Positions 43,263-52,863 of a stretch of DNA of 64,000 nt are shown here, piece after piece. The translations under genes and the position numbers were made by a program. The stretch's first letter is position 1, and each line of letters starts with the position of its first letter. Below the pieces are notes generated by a model, which made no database searches, was not told the DNA's origin, and worked only from the letters and a program-made list of their open reading frames with translations. The stretch is from an uncultured Gammaproteobacteria bacterium (GTDB taxonomy: Bacteria > Pseudomonadota > Gammaproteobacteria > Pseudomonadales > Pseudomonadaceae): NCBI GenBank assembly GCA_945612235.1, contig CALZAE010000002.1, forward strand, positions 28,085 through 92,084, read 5' to 3'.

Positions 43263-44354
43263 ATGAACAATCGTTTAGCGCTCACTGTCGTTTTCGCAGT
43301 GTTTACCGCATTTTTATTTTGGTTTGTCTCGGTCCGCCAAAGTCTATTATTCTTAGTAGGTATTGGCTTAGGTACTGTGTTGGCCGGCGCCCGCTTTGGC
43401 TTCACCACCGGCTGGCGCAATCTAATTGAAAAGCGTGATGCCAGTGGTGTCTTTGCACAAATCTTACTACTGGCCATTGCCGCTGCCTTCTCTATGCCGT
43501 TATTGGCCAGCTTTCCAACCGAACTTAGCGCCGCATTAGGCCCACCGAGCATCAGCTTATTGATTGGTGCTTTAGTGTTTGGTGGCGCGATGCAGATTGC
43601 TGATGGTTGTGGTTCAGGCACGTTGTATAAAGCAGGTCTTGGCATTCCATTAAATATGGCAATTTTACCCGTGTTTGCGCTGGGTAGTTTCTTAGGCTCA
43701 GCCCACTTAGGCTGGTGGTTGGATTTAGGGCATTTAGAGCCTGTGGGCCTAGTCGATGAAGTTGGTTTAGGTGGTGCACTGGGTTTAACTTACCTTGGTT
43801 TACTACTGGTCGGCCTCGCCGCTTGGTGGTGGTCAAAAACCAATACAACGGTGCACAGCCTGTTCAATAAAAAACTGCTAGTGGGCGCTGTGGCCATTGC
43901 TATTCTCGCTGTACTGATTTTAGTGATCGCCGGCAAACCTTGGGGTGTGGTGTATGGCTTTGGTTTGTGGGCGGCAAAAATTGCGCAAGCTGGCAACTTA
44001 TTTGACCCCAGTACCAATGCGTTTTGGAGTCAGCCAGTCAATGCCACGGCACTTGAGCAGTCGGTCTTTTTAGACTTAACCTCGATTACCAATATCGGTA
44101 TTTTAGCCGGTGCACTGTGGATTTTCTCACGCAACAAATCAGGCACCGCGAAAAAACTCAACACCCAGCAATGGATTGTCGGCATTCTTGCAGGCTTTTT
44201 ATTGGGCTACAGTTCACGCTTAGCTTTTGGCTGTAATGTGGGCGCAATGGTCAGTGGTATTTCCACTGGCAGTATTCATGGCTGGATTTGGGTGGTGATG
44301 GCCTTTTTAGGCTCACTGCTGGGTGTCCGTGTACGCCGCTATTTTGGATATTAA
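43263..44354 (+). CDS. YeeE/YedE (TsuA-like) sulfur-compound transporter
   Basis: Polytopic; conserved Cys loops GGAMQIADGCGSGTLYKAG and RLAFGCNVGAMVSGISTGSIHGW. Confidence 0.9.
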   Translation: MNNRLALTVVFAVFTAFLFWFVSVRQSLLFLVGIGLGTVLAGARFGFTTGWRNLIEKRDASGVFAQILLLAIAAAFSMPLLASFPTELSAALGPPSISLLIGALVFGGAMQIADGCGSGTLYKAGLGIPLNMAILPVFALGSFLGSAHLGWWLDLGHLEPVGLVDEVGLGGALGLTYLGLLLVGLAAWWWSKTNTTVHSLFNKKLLVGAVAIAILAVLILVIAGKPWGVVYGFGLWAAKIAQAGNLFDPSTNAFWSQPVNATALEQSVFLDLTSITNIGILAGALWIFSRNKSGTAKKLNTQQWIVGILAGFLLGYSSRLAFGCNVGAMVSGISTGSIHGWIWVVMAFLGSLLGVRVRRYFGY

Positions 44355-44355
44355 G

Positions 44356-44514
44356 ATGAATAAATTACGTATTGTGGTGTTTTGGACACTGTTAATCGGC
44401 TTCTTTGTCTGGGATTGGCACACAGCGCAGCCAGTCAACTTACGCCTAGAAGCACCAGTGATTGCCATCGGCTCCGGTCAAGCGCCCTCCGGCGGGCATT
44501 GCGCTACTTTCTAG
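44356..44514 (+). CDS. 52-aa small protein with N-terminal TM and C-terminal GHC motif
   Basis: MNKLRIVVFWTLLIGFFVWDWHTAQPVNLRLEAPVIAIGSGQAPSGGHCATF; starts 2 nt after the transporter stop and ends just before a strong terminator. Confidence 0.6.
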   Translation: MNKLRIVVFWTLLIGFFVWDWHTAQPVNLRLEAPVIAIGSGQAPSGGHCATF

Positions 44515-44540
44515 TCGTTAAAAAACCGAGTGGCAAAAAA

Positions 44541-44576
44541 ATAGCCGAACTCAAAATCAATTGAGTTCGGCTATTT
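44541..44576. terminator. Strong (bidirectional) rho-independent terminator
   Basis: 15-bp perfect stem AATAGCCGAACTCAA / TTGAGTTCGGCTATT, 6-nt loop, A-rich left and T-containing right flank. Confidence 0.85.
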
Positions 44577-44604
44577 TCATTGTATCTAGGGGGCACTTAT
44601 TCGC

Positions 44605-45390
44605 TTAAGCCTCTAAACGAATACCTGCCGAGACTTGCTTACTGTCTACAGCCGGCAACAACACACCCTCTTGATAATCTGACATAAAGACTTCAGCAGC
44701 TTGCGTGACTGCGGTTTGAATCACTAAACGCACACGACTGCCCAAAACTTTAGCTTCGACCAACTCCACTTGCTCGCCATCAATCCACGCCTGGCCACTG
44801 AGCATTTGGAAGGTTTGATCCAGTACCACACGGTACACTTTCCCCTCATCACTGAGCCATTCCCACGTGCCTTGTAAAGGCGCCGGGACCACCCACTTAT
44901 ATAAATACACTCCACCCATCGCGCGCTTGGCATCAGGCTGCCAACGCCCCATATTAAAGGCATGGGCAATAATACGGGTACCGGGTTTGAGCTCAGTTAA
45001 AATACGGGCTTTAAGCTTCACGTTCAGAGACGGCAACAAATATAGAGTCAGAACTGTGGCTTCACTGAAATCAACCGTAAGTAAATCTTCCTGTAAAAAC
45101 TCAACTCGATCCTCAACTCCGATGGTGGCAGCTAAAGCATTGGCTTCAGCAATACGACGTGGATCCATATCAACACCAATGGCACGCGCACCACGCTCCA
45201 TTGCTGCAGCAACCACGATACGACCATCACCACAACCAAGGTCATAGAGCACATCATCTTTAGTCACCGCCGCCATTTTCAGCATGGCCTCAACGACTAA
45301 CTCATCGGTTGGCACAAAGATGACATCAAGTTCAGCATCCACCTTGGTAAATCCTTCTTCAAAAATCAATTCAGTAAACAATAAAAACAC
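44605..45390 (-). CDS. Class I SAM-dependent methyltransferase
   Basis: VLYDLGCGDGRIVVAAAMERGARAIGVDMDPRRIAEA. Confidence 0.88.
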   Translation of the reverse strand: MFLLFTELIFEEGFTKVDAELDVIFVPTDELVVEAMLKMAAVTKDDVLYDLGCGDGRIVVAAAMERGARAIGVDMDPRRIAEANALAATIGVEDRVEFLQEDLLTVDFSEATVLTLYLLPSLNVKLKARILTELKPGTRIIAHAFNMGRWQPDAKRAMGGVYLYKWVVPAPLQGTWEWLSDEGKVYRVVLDQTFQMLSGQAWIDGEQVELVEAKVLGSRVRLVIQTAVTQAAEVFMSDYQEGVLLPAVDSKQVSAGIRLEA

Positions 45391-45667
45391 CTAGCAGGTT
45401 AACAAAGCAATCAGCGTCCACTCATCATAAGATTGATGACCCTTAATGCGCAGATCGTGGCATATATTCTGTGATTTAGCATATATCTACAGAACATTGT
45501 ATACCTAGATGCAGCAAAACCCTAAGAGCGACTGCGCAAGCAGCAAGCCCACACTAAAACACAGTGCGACATTAAGGAGCAGTAACTACTTTACAACCCA
45601 GTATAATGGCTGTGAATTATACACTGTAGAGTGTTTATCAGTGCCTCTGCGCACAATGGAGATCAGT

Positions 45668-46630
45668 ATGAAATACATCACCTGGCTCAGTAAAAACTTG
45701 AGCTTAAGCATTCCATTATTTTTATTACTGGGCTTGGCCACCGGCCTTACTTTACCCACCACGCATCTGAGTATGCTCATTGCGCCACTGACCCTGCTGA
45801 TGGTGTACCCGATGATGGTCGGCGTCAAACCTAAACAACTGCTGGTCGGCGGTGATAATGCGGTGCAAGGCTGGGCCATTGCCATCAACTTTATCTTGAT
45901 TCCTGCGGCGGCTTTTGTGCTCGGGCGTATCTTTTTTGCTGAGCAACCTGAATTGGCCTTAGGCTTATTACTTGCAGCGCTGCTACCCACCAGTGGCATG
46001 ACTATTTCTTGGACGGGTTTTGCCAAGGGTAATGTACCGGCTGCGATTAAGCTGACGTTGATTGGTTTATTTCTTGGTTCGTTACTGACACCTTTTTACG
46101 TCAAGATGCTACTGGGCTCAGAAATCCCAGTGCAGTTAGGCTTAGTGTTTCAGCAAATTGTGATGTTTATTGCCATTCCCTTAATCGCCGGACAAATCAC
46201 CCGCACGCTATTAGTGCGCAAGCATGGCATCGACAGCTTCCAGAAAAGCTACGCACCCAAGTTCCCACCTATTTCTAGCCTCGGCGTACTCGGGATTGTA
46301 TTTGTCGCTATGGCGCTAAAAGGCCCAGGCTTGATTGAATCACCCAGCTTAGTACTGCGCTTATTGCTACCGCTACTCCTACTGTACGGTATCAATTATG
46401 CCATCAGTACTGTCATTGCTAAAAAACGTCTGAACCGTGGCGATGGTATTGCATTGGTGTATGGCACAGTCATGCGTAACCTCTCAATTGCCCTTGCTTT
46501 ATCAATGACTGCCTTTGGTGAGGCAGGAGCACAGGCAGCGCTCCTGATTGCGCTGGCCTATATCATCCAAGTGCAATCCGCTGCGTGGTATGTCAAATTT
46601 TCTGAAAAACTATTCCCTTTAAAAGAATAA
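45668..46630 (+). CDS. Bile acid:sodium symporter (BASS) family transporter
   Basis: Polytopic protein with PTSGMTISWTGFAKGN and GTVMRNLSIALALS; start at MKYITW preferred over the listed 45509. Confidence 0.82.
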   Translation: MKYITWLSKNLSLSIPLFLLLGLATGLTLPTTHLSMLIAPLTLLMVYPMMVGVKPKQLLVGGDNAVQGWAIAINFILIPAAAFVLGRIFFAEQPELALGLLLAALLPTSGMTISWTGFAKGNVPAAIKLTLIGLFLGSLLTPFYVKMLLGSEIPVQLGLVFQQIVMFIAIPLIAGQITRTLLVRKHGIDSFQKSYAPKFPPISSLGVLGIVFVAMALKGPGLIESPSLVLRLLLPLLLLYGINYAISTVIAKKRLNRGDGIALVYGTVMRNLSIALALSMTAFGEAGAQAALLIALAYIIQVQSAAWYVKFSEKLFPLKE

Positions 46631-46722
46631 AAAGAGATCCCACTGAGCGGCAAGGGAAACACAAAACAACTCACACTTACTATTGATCAACTGCGATTAT
46701 TTTCTATAGGACGCTGCTACTG

Positions 46723-47775
46723 ATGCACTCACCACTTCGCTGCAAAGCCATTCTTTTATCTTTATGCATATTTTTGGGTTCGCTCGGCTCTACAACCTAC
46801 ATCTATGCCAGTGACATTATTTTTGCCTCATGGAATATTCAGCACTTAGGCCAAGGTGACCACAAGAAATACAACGCTTTAGCTGCTATCGCAGGCAAAG
46901 TTGACGTACTCGCCATTCAGGAAGTCATGAGCGAAGATGGTGTATTACGACTCAAAAAAGCAGTCGAAAAACATACAGATGAGCAATGGAGCTATCTAAT
47001 CTCACCTCCAGTGGGCTCCAAAAGCTATAAGGAAATGTACGCGTTCTTATGGCGTAACTCTGCCGTTGAGTCCGTGCGCAGCCAGACAATCTATCCAGAC
47101 AAAGGCGATCGCTTTATTCGTGAACCATTCTCGGCAAAATTCAAATCAAAACATGACGATAGCGAACTTGCCATAGGTACGGTGCATATTTTATACGGTC
47201 AAGGCGTAACAGATCGGACACCTGAAATTAAAGCTTTAGCCGACTACTGGCGCTGGATGCAAACCACCTACCCTGGCACTCCCATCATAGTTGCCGGTGA
47301 CTTCAATATGCCACCTACACACGAATCATGGAGCGCATTAAAAAGGTACGCAAAACCTTTGATTACTGAAGGCGCTAGTACTTTATCAGAGAAAAATGGA
47401 CAATATGCCAACCTCTACGACAACATCTGGGTCGGCCTTGATACACAGCTCCAGATTGGTCAAGCAGGCATTATCGCCTTCCCAAAAATGCTTAAAATGA
47501 ATCATAAAGATAGCCGCAAACACATGTCTGATCATGCGCCGGTTTATATGACGCTCGGCGCTGCTAGATTAGATGACAGCGTGGTCACCATCATCACCCC
47601 TGAATCACATTTCAGCCTGCCAGACACACCCGAAGAGATTATCAGTCTCGCACTGGCTTTACTCATTGCACTCTTGGCAATTTTAACTACAAAAAATAAA
47701 ACGCGCCGACAAAAGCTCATGATGGCTTGGAAAGAAATCCAGAAAACCATGAAGAAACACAAGCGTTCTAAATAA
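46723..47775 (+). CDS. Exported endonuclease/exonuclease/phosphatase (DNase I-like) protein with C-terminal TM anchor
   Basis: Signal peptide; FASWNIQHLG, VLAIQEVM, VAGDFNMPP, SDHAPVYMTL; C-terminal helix EEIISLALALLIALLAILTT plus basic tail. Confidence 0.88.
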   Translation: MHSPLRCKAILLSLCIFLGSLGSTTYIYASDIIFASWNIQHLGQGDHKKYNALAAIAGKVDVLAIQEVMSEDGVLRLKKAVEKHTDEQWSYLISPPVGSKSYKEMYAFLWRNSAVESVRSQTIYPDKGDRFIREPFSAKFKSKHDDSELAIGTVHILYGQGVTDRTPEIKALADYWRWMQTTYPGTPIIVAGDFNMPPTHESWSALKRYAKPLITEGASTLSEKNGQYANLYDNIWVGLDTQLQIGQAGIIAFPKMLKMNHKDSRKHMSDHAPVYMTLGAARLDDSVVTIITPESHFSLPDTPEEIISLALALLIALLAILTTKNKTRRQKLMMAWKEIQKTMKKHKRSK

Positions 47776-47859
47776 GTGTCAAAGACGCGATGGCTGAGCA
47801 GTTATATGCTGACTGACTGTTGCAGCACCTGTAGCTAAGACTAGACTGTCGGCAACAAA

Positions 47860-47893
47860 AAAACCTCAGTACCGTTACCAGTACTGAGGTTTT
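47860..47893. terminator. Bidirectional terminator between the nuclease and peroxiredoxin genes
   Basis: AAAACCTCAGTAC-CGTTACCA-GTACTGAGGTTTT perfect 13-bp stem. Confidence 0.8.
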
Positions 47894-47928
47894 CAAATCA
47901 GAGCAATTAAGTCTGAGTATTAACTGTC

Positions 47929-48582
47929 TTACAGTTGCTTAGTGCAGAAGTAGAAGTCAGTGCACTCGTACTCACCTGACTTAACACGCGCATCGGCTTC
48001 AGCGGCAGTACCTGCTGGTGGCACGATCACGCGATCACCGGGTCTCCAGCCTTCTGGCGTTGCAACTTTGTGCTCATCACTGGTTTGCAGCGCATCGAGC
48101 AGACGCAAGAACTCTTCGATCAAACGACCGTTGCTCATTGGGTAGTACACCATCGCACGCAATACACCATTGGGATCAATGATAAAGGTTGCACGCACTG
48201 CTGAAGTATCCGCAGCACCTGGGTGAATCATACCGTAGGCACGCGCTACATCCATTTTCAGGTCAGCGATGATGGGGAATGGAATCTTCACGCCGAATTT
48301 TTCTTCGATGTTACGCATCCAAGCAATGTGTGAGTGGGTGCTATCAATTGATAAGCCTAATAGCTCACAGTTACGCTTGTTGAATTCAGGGGCTGCTTTA
48401 GCAAAGGCTACAAACTCAGTGGTGCACACTGGTGTAAAGTCAGCTGGGTGTGAGAACAGCACCAGCCACTTACCCTTATAATCATCTAGGCACTTTTCAC
48501 CATCAGTGGTCGGTGCTTTAAATTCTGGTGCACGCTCGTTTAAACGTGGCAAGCCGTAAACGGCAGTTTCAGTATTTTGCAT
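47929..48582 (-). CDS. Peroxiredoxin (Prx6/AhpC-TSA family)
   Basis: LFSHPADFTPVCTTEFVAFAKAAPEFNKRNCELLGLSIDS. Confidence 0.95.
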   Translation of the reverse strand: MQNTETAVYGLPRLNERAPEFKAPTTDGEKCLDDYKGKWLVLFSHPADFTPVCTTEFVAFAKAAPEFNKRNCELLGLSIDSTHSHIAWMRNIEEKFGVKIPFPIIADLKMDVARAYGMIHPGAADTSAVRATFIIDPNGVLRAMVYYPMSNGRLIEEFLRLLDALQTSDEHKVATPEGWRPGDRVIVPPAGTAAEADARVKSGEYECTDFYFCTKQL

Positions 48583-48797
48583 CGTCTTGCTCCAAGGTTG
48601 TTTGCTTAAGTGGCTACTAATATAGCACGCTTATCGCATTAAGGAATATGCATATAACTATACTATCGATAGCTTTTTACTATTAAAGACCATTCTAACA
48701 AGCATTAAACGCATCTATCTCACTCTCTCAATACCTTGAGTTAACCAGCCAGCAGAGTGCGCCCCAAACCACAGATTAAGGCTTGTATAGCAGAAAC

Positions 48798-48826
48798 AAA
48801 AAAGCGCCCATCACGAGCGCTTTTTT
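48798..48826. terminator. Terminator downstream of prpF
   Basis: AAAAAAGCGC...GCGCTTTTTT perfect stem. Confidence 0.8.
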
Positions 48827-48847
48827 GTATGAACAACAGGTTGCAGC

Positions 48848-50035
48848 TTAGAAGCTATCGCCAGGAATACGTACCCAGCCTTCCATCAGCACACGCGCAC
48901 TGCGGCTCATAATGGCTTTTTTCACCACCCATGTGCCGTTTTCCTGTGCTGCTTCAGCACCTACACGTAAAGTGCCGGACGGATGACCAAAGTTCACCGC
49001 TTGGCGATCTGTACCGCCTGCGGCCAAGTTCACCAAGGTACCAGGAATGGCTGCCGCAGTACCAATAGCGACTGCAGCAGTACCCATCATCGCATGGTGT
49101 AACTGCCCCATGGATAGCGCACGCACTAACACATCAATATCAGTAGCTTTGATCTCTTTACCACTGGATGCTGTGTAGTCTGCTGGTGCAGCAACAAAAG
49201 CCACTTTGGGCGTATGCTGACGCGCAGCAGCCTCGGCAACATCTTTGATCAAGCCCATTTTCACTGCACCGTGCGAGCGGATCAGCTCAAATTTAGCTAA
49301 AGCCTCTTTATCGCTATTGATCGCTGATTGCAGTTCTGTACCTGTGTAACCAATATCAGCAGCATTGACAAAGATAGTTGGAATACCGGCATTGATCAGC
49401 GTGGCTTTTAAAGTACCCACACCTGGTACTTCGAGATCATCAACTACATTGCCCGTTGGGAACATCGCCGCATCATCGCCATCACCATCGGCTGGATCGA
49501 GGAATTCAACTTGCACTTCAGCGGCAGGGAAAGTCACACCATCCAGTTCAAAATCACCCGTCTCTTGTACTTCACCATTGGTGATAGGGACATGAGCAAT
49601 AATGGTTTTTTCAATGTTAACCTGCCAAATGCGTACCGTGCAGATACCATTTTCCGGAATTTTATCGGCAGCGACTAAGCCATTAGAGATTGCAAAAGAG
49701 CCCACTGCCGCAGTTAAATTACCGCAGTTACCGCTCCAATCGACAAAAGGCTTATCGATCGACACTTGACCAAACAAGTAATCCACATCGTGATCAGCAC
49801 CTGCACTTTTCGACAGTAATACTGTTTTACTGGTACTTGAGGTTGCACCACCCATACCGTCGGTTTGCTTACCGTAAGGGTCGGGACTACCAATCACCCG
49901 CAGCAATAACGCATCACGTGCCGCACCGGGCTGTTGCGCCGCAGCGGGCAAATCATCAACACGGAAAAACACACCTTTACTGGTACCACCACGTATATAA
50001 GTGGCGGGGATTTTAATCTGTGGGACCTGACTCAT
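48848..50035 (-). CDS. prpF: 2-methylaconitate cis-trans isomerase PrpF
   Basis: IPATYIRGGTSKGVFF, GMGGATSSTSKTVLLSKS, DWSGNCGNLTAAVGSFAI; downstream of acnD. Confidence 0.96.
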   Translation of the reverse strand: MSQVPQIKIPATYIRGGTSKGVFFRVDDLPAAAQQPGAARDALLLRVIGSPDPYGKQTDGMGGATSSTSKTVLLSKSAGADHDVDYLFGQVSIDKPFVDWSGNCGNLTAAVGSFAISNGLVAADKIPENGICTVRIWQVNIEKTIIAHVPITNGEVQETGDFELDGVTFPAAEVQVEFLDPADGDGDDAAMFPTGNVVDDLEVPGVGTLKATLINAGIPTIFVNAADIGYTGTELQSAINSDKEALAKFELIRSHGAVKMGLIKDVAEAAARQHTPKVAFVAAPADYTASSGKEIKATDIDVLVRALSMGQLHHAMMGTAAVAIGTAAAIPGTLVNLAAGGTDRQAVNFGHPSGTLRVGAEAAQENGTWVVKKAIMSRSARVLMEGWVRIPGDSF

Positions 50036-50101
50036 AGTGGAATCTCCCTAACTGAATAATTGAGCAAGACTGCCATGATAAAAACAGTCTTTAGAAAATA
50101 A

Positions 50102-50138
50102 GAACCCGCGCAACAAGTCACCTTATTGAGCGGGTTCG
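50102..50138 (-). terminator. Terminator-like hairpin after acnD, before prpF
   Basis: GAACCCGC-G-CAACAAG-TCAC-CTTATTG-A-GCGGGTTC. Confidence 0.55.
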
Positions 50139-50156
50139 GTCATGCTTTAATGAAGA

Positions 50157-52751
50157 TTAAGCACTGGTGGTTTCCGCAAGAAACTCTTGCGCAAAACGCT
50201 GCAAGACACCGCCTGCTTCGTAAACCACTTGCTCGGCTGCCGTATCAATACGGCTGAGCATAGGTACACGCACCACTTCACCATTCTTACGGGTGATGAC
50301 TAAAGTCATAGTGTTGCCTGGCTTCAACTCGCCTTCTACGTCGTAGGTTTCAGTACCGTCTAAACCTAATGTTTTACGGGTCGTGCCTTCAGCAAATTGC
50401 AGTGGCAACACACCCATACCAATCAGGTTGGTACGGTGAATACGCTCAAAGCCTTCAGCAGCAATCACTTCAACACCGGCCAAACGCACACCTTTAGCAG
50501 CCCAGTCACGGGATGAACCCTGACCGTAGTCAGCACCGGCAACAATAATCAGCGGCTGTTTGCGCTCCATATAGGTTTCAATCGCTTCCCACATACGGGT
50601 CACTTGGCCTTCTGGCTCAATGCGCGCCAGTGATCCTTGACGGACCTTGCCCTGCTCATCCAAGACCATTTCGTTAAAGAGTTTTGGGTTAGCGAAAGTG
50701 GCACGCTGTGCAGTCAGGTGGTCACCACGGTGGGTAGCGTAGGAGTTGAAGTCAACTTCTGGCAAGCCCATTTTGTGCAGGTATTCACCCGCCGCACTAT
50801 CCATCATGATAGCGTTGGATGGCGACAAGTGGTCCGTGGTGATGTTGTCACCCAGTACCGCTAATGGACGCATACCTTTCATAGTGCGCTCACCAGCCAA
50901 GGCACCTTCCCAGTATGGCGGACGGCGGATATAGGTACTCATCGGACGCCAGTCATACAGCGGGCTTGGTGATTGAGTGATTGAACCTAAGTCAAACATT
51001 GGAATGTAAACTTGGTTGAACTGCTCAGGTTTAACGCTAGCAGCAACAATCGCATCAATCTCAGCATCGGTTGGCCACAGGTCTTTGAGGGTAATTGGAT
51101 TACCTTCTTTATCATGACCCAGTGCATCTTTTTCGATATCGAAACGGATGGTACCGGCGATGGCGTAAGCCACCACTAATGGCGGTGATGCCAAGAATGC
51201 TTGTTTCGCATACGGGTGGATACGGCCATCAAAGTTACGGTTACCCGACAGTACAGCTGTGGCGTACAGGTCGCGGTCAATGATTTCTTGCTGGATCACT
51301 GGATCCAACGCACCGCTCATGCCGTTACAGGTGGTGCAAGCAAAACCAACAATACCGAAACCTAACTGCTCAAGCTCTTCCAGCAGATTGGCATCTTTCA
51401 GGTACAGCTCAGCCACTTTAGAACCTGGAGCAAAGGAAGTTTTCACCCATGGTTTGCGCTCTAAGCCCAACTCGTTGGCTTTACGAGCCACCAATGCCGC
51501 AGCCACGACGTTACGCGGGTTACTGGTGTTGGTACAGCTGGTGATGGCAGCAATAATCACTGCACCATCAGGCATTAAACCTTCTTCTTTTTCCCATCCG
51601 CCAGCAATGCCTTTGGCAGCTAAATCACTGGTCGATACACGTGCATGCGGATTGGATGGGCCAGCCATATTGCGGCCAACAGCAGACAAGTCAAACTTCA
51701 GTACGCGTTCATATTCAGCATCAACTAAGCTATCCGCCCATAAGCCAGATACTTTAGCGTAGTTTTCAACCAAGGCAACTTGCTCTGGCTCGCGACCGGT
51801 CAGGGTTAGATACTCAGTGGTCTGCTGGTCAATGTAGAACATACCAGCGGTTGCGCCGTACTCAGGTGTCATATTAGAAATAGTGGCACGGTCGCCAATC
51901 GACAGAGTCGCAGCACCTTCACCAAAGAACTCGAGGTAAGCACCAACAACGCGCTCTTTACGCAAGAACTCGGTCATTTCCAACACAATATCAGTCGCAG
52001 TAATGCCCGGCTGACGCTGGCCAACCAGCTCAACACCAACGATATTGGGTAAGCGCATCATGGATGGCAAACCAAGCATCACAGTTTCTGCTTCCAAACC
52101 ACCTACACCAATGGCCAATACGCCCAAGGCATCAACGTGCGGGGTATGGCTATCGGTACCAACGCAAGTATCTGGGAAGGCAACACCGTCACGCGCCTGA
52201 ATCACTGGAGACATTTTCTCCAAGTTGATCTGGTGCATGATGCCGTTACCGGCTGGAATCACATCAACGTTTTTAAAGGCTGTTTTGGTCCACTCAATAA
52301 AGTGGAAGCGGTCTTCGTTACGACGATCTTCAATCGTACGGTTTTTATCAAAGGCATCAGGATCACAACCACCGTGCTCAACCGCTAACGAGTGGTCAAC
52401 AATCAACTGAGTTGGGACTACTGGATTGACTTTAGATGGATCGCCACCTTGCTCGGCAATCGCATCACGCAAGCCAGCTAAGTCAACCAGTGCGGTTTGG
52501 CCCAAAATATCATGACAAACAACGCGTGCCGGGTACCAAGGGAAATCTAGATCACTTTTGCGATAAATCAGTTGCTTAAGCGCATCCGTAAGCTCACTCG
52601 GCTCGCAGCGGCGCACTAAGTTTTCTGCAAATATGCGTGATGTGTAAGGCAGCTTGGCATAAGCGCCCGGTTCAATGGCATCAACCGCTTCGCGCACGTC
52701 GTAATAATCGAGTGCTGTGCCAGGTAGTTTTTTACGGAATTGGGTATTCAT
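50157..52751 (-). CDS. acnD: Fe/S-dependent 2-methylisocitrate dehydratase AcnD
   Basis: 864-aa aconitase-family protein (PVVPTQLIVDHSLAVEHGG, CVGTDSHTPHVDALGVLAIGVGGLEAE, AITSCTNTSNPRNVVAAALVARKA) in a prp cluster with prpF. Confidence 0.95.
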   Translation of the reverse strand: MNTQFRKKLPGTALDYYDVREAVDAIEPGAYAKLPYTSRIFAENLVRRCEPSELTDALKQLIYRKSDLDFPWYPARVVCHDILGQTALVDLAGLRDAIAEQGGDPSKVNPVVPTQLIVDHSLAVEHGGCDPDAFDKNRTIEDRRNEDRFHFIEWTKTAFKNVDVIPAGNGIMHQINLEKMSPVIQARDGVAFPDTCVGTDSHTPHVDALGVLAIGVGGLEAETVMLGLPSMMRLPNIVGVELVGQRQPGITATDIVLEMTEFLRKERVVGAYLEFFGEGAATLSIGDRATISNMTPEYGATAGMFYIDQQTTEYLTLTGREPEQVALVENYAKVSGLWADSLVDAEYERVLKFDLSAVGRNMAGPSNPHARVSTSDLAAKGIAGGWEKEEGLMPDGAVIIAAITSCTNTSNPRNVVAAALVARKANELGLERKPWVKTSFAPGSKVAELYLKDANLLEELEQLGFGIVGFACTTCNGMSGALDPVIQQEIIDRDLYATAVLSGNRNFDGRIHPYAKQAFLASPPLVVAYAIAGTIRFDIEKDALGHDKEGNPITLKDLWPTDAEIDAIVAASVKPEQFNQVYIPMFDLGSITQSPSPLYDWRPMSTYIRRPPYWEGALAGERTMKGMRPLAVLGDNITTDHLSPSNAIMMDSAAGEYLHKMGLPEVDFNSYATHRGDHLTAQRATFANPKLFNEMVLDEQGKVRQGSLARIEPEGQVTRMWEAIETYMERKQPLIIVAGADYGQGSSRDWAAKGVRLAGVEVIAAEGFERIHRTNLIGMGVLPLQFAEGTTRKTLGLDGTETYDVEGELKPGNTMTLVITRKNGEVVRVPMLSRIDTAAEQVVYEAGGVLQRFAQEFLAETTSA

Positions 52752-52806
52752 AACGTTTTAAATCCATCAGGTAAACACGGGGGAACGCACCAGACTCAAG
52801 CACAAA

Positions 52807-52834
52807 AACCAGCTATGCGATCACACAGCTGGTT
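52807..52834 (-). terminator. Intercistronic terminator/attenuator-like hairpin between prpC and acnD
   Basis: AACCAGCT-N12-AGCTGGTT perfect 8-bp stem followed on the minus strand by TTTTTG. Confidence 0.5.
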
Positions 52835-52863
52835 CTGGTTTTGGCCGTTAAGCGTTCAAACTC

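Noticed and set aside
51259-51762. 167-aa plus-strand ORF
   Set aside because: Antisense shadow of acnD
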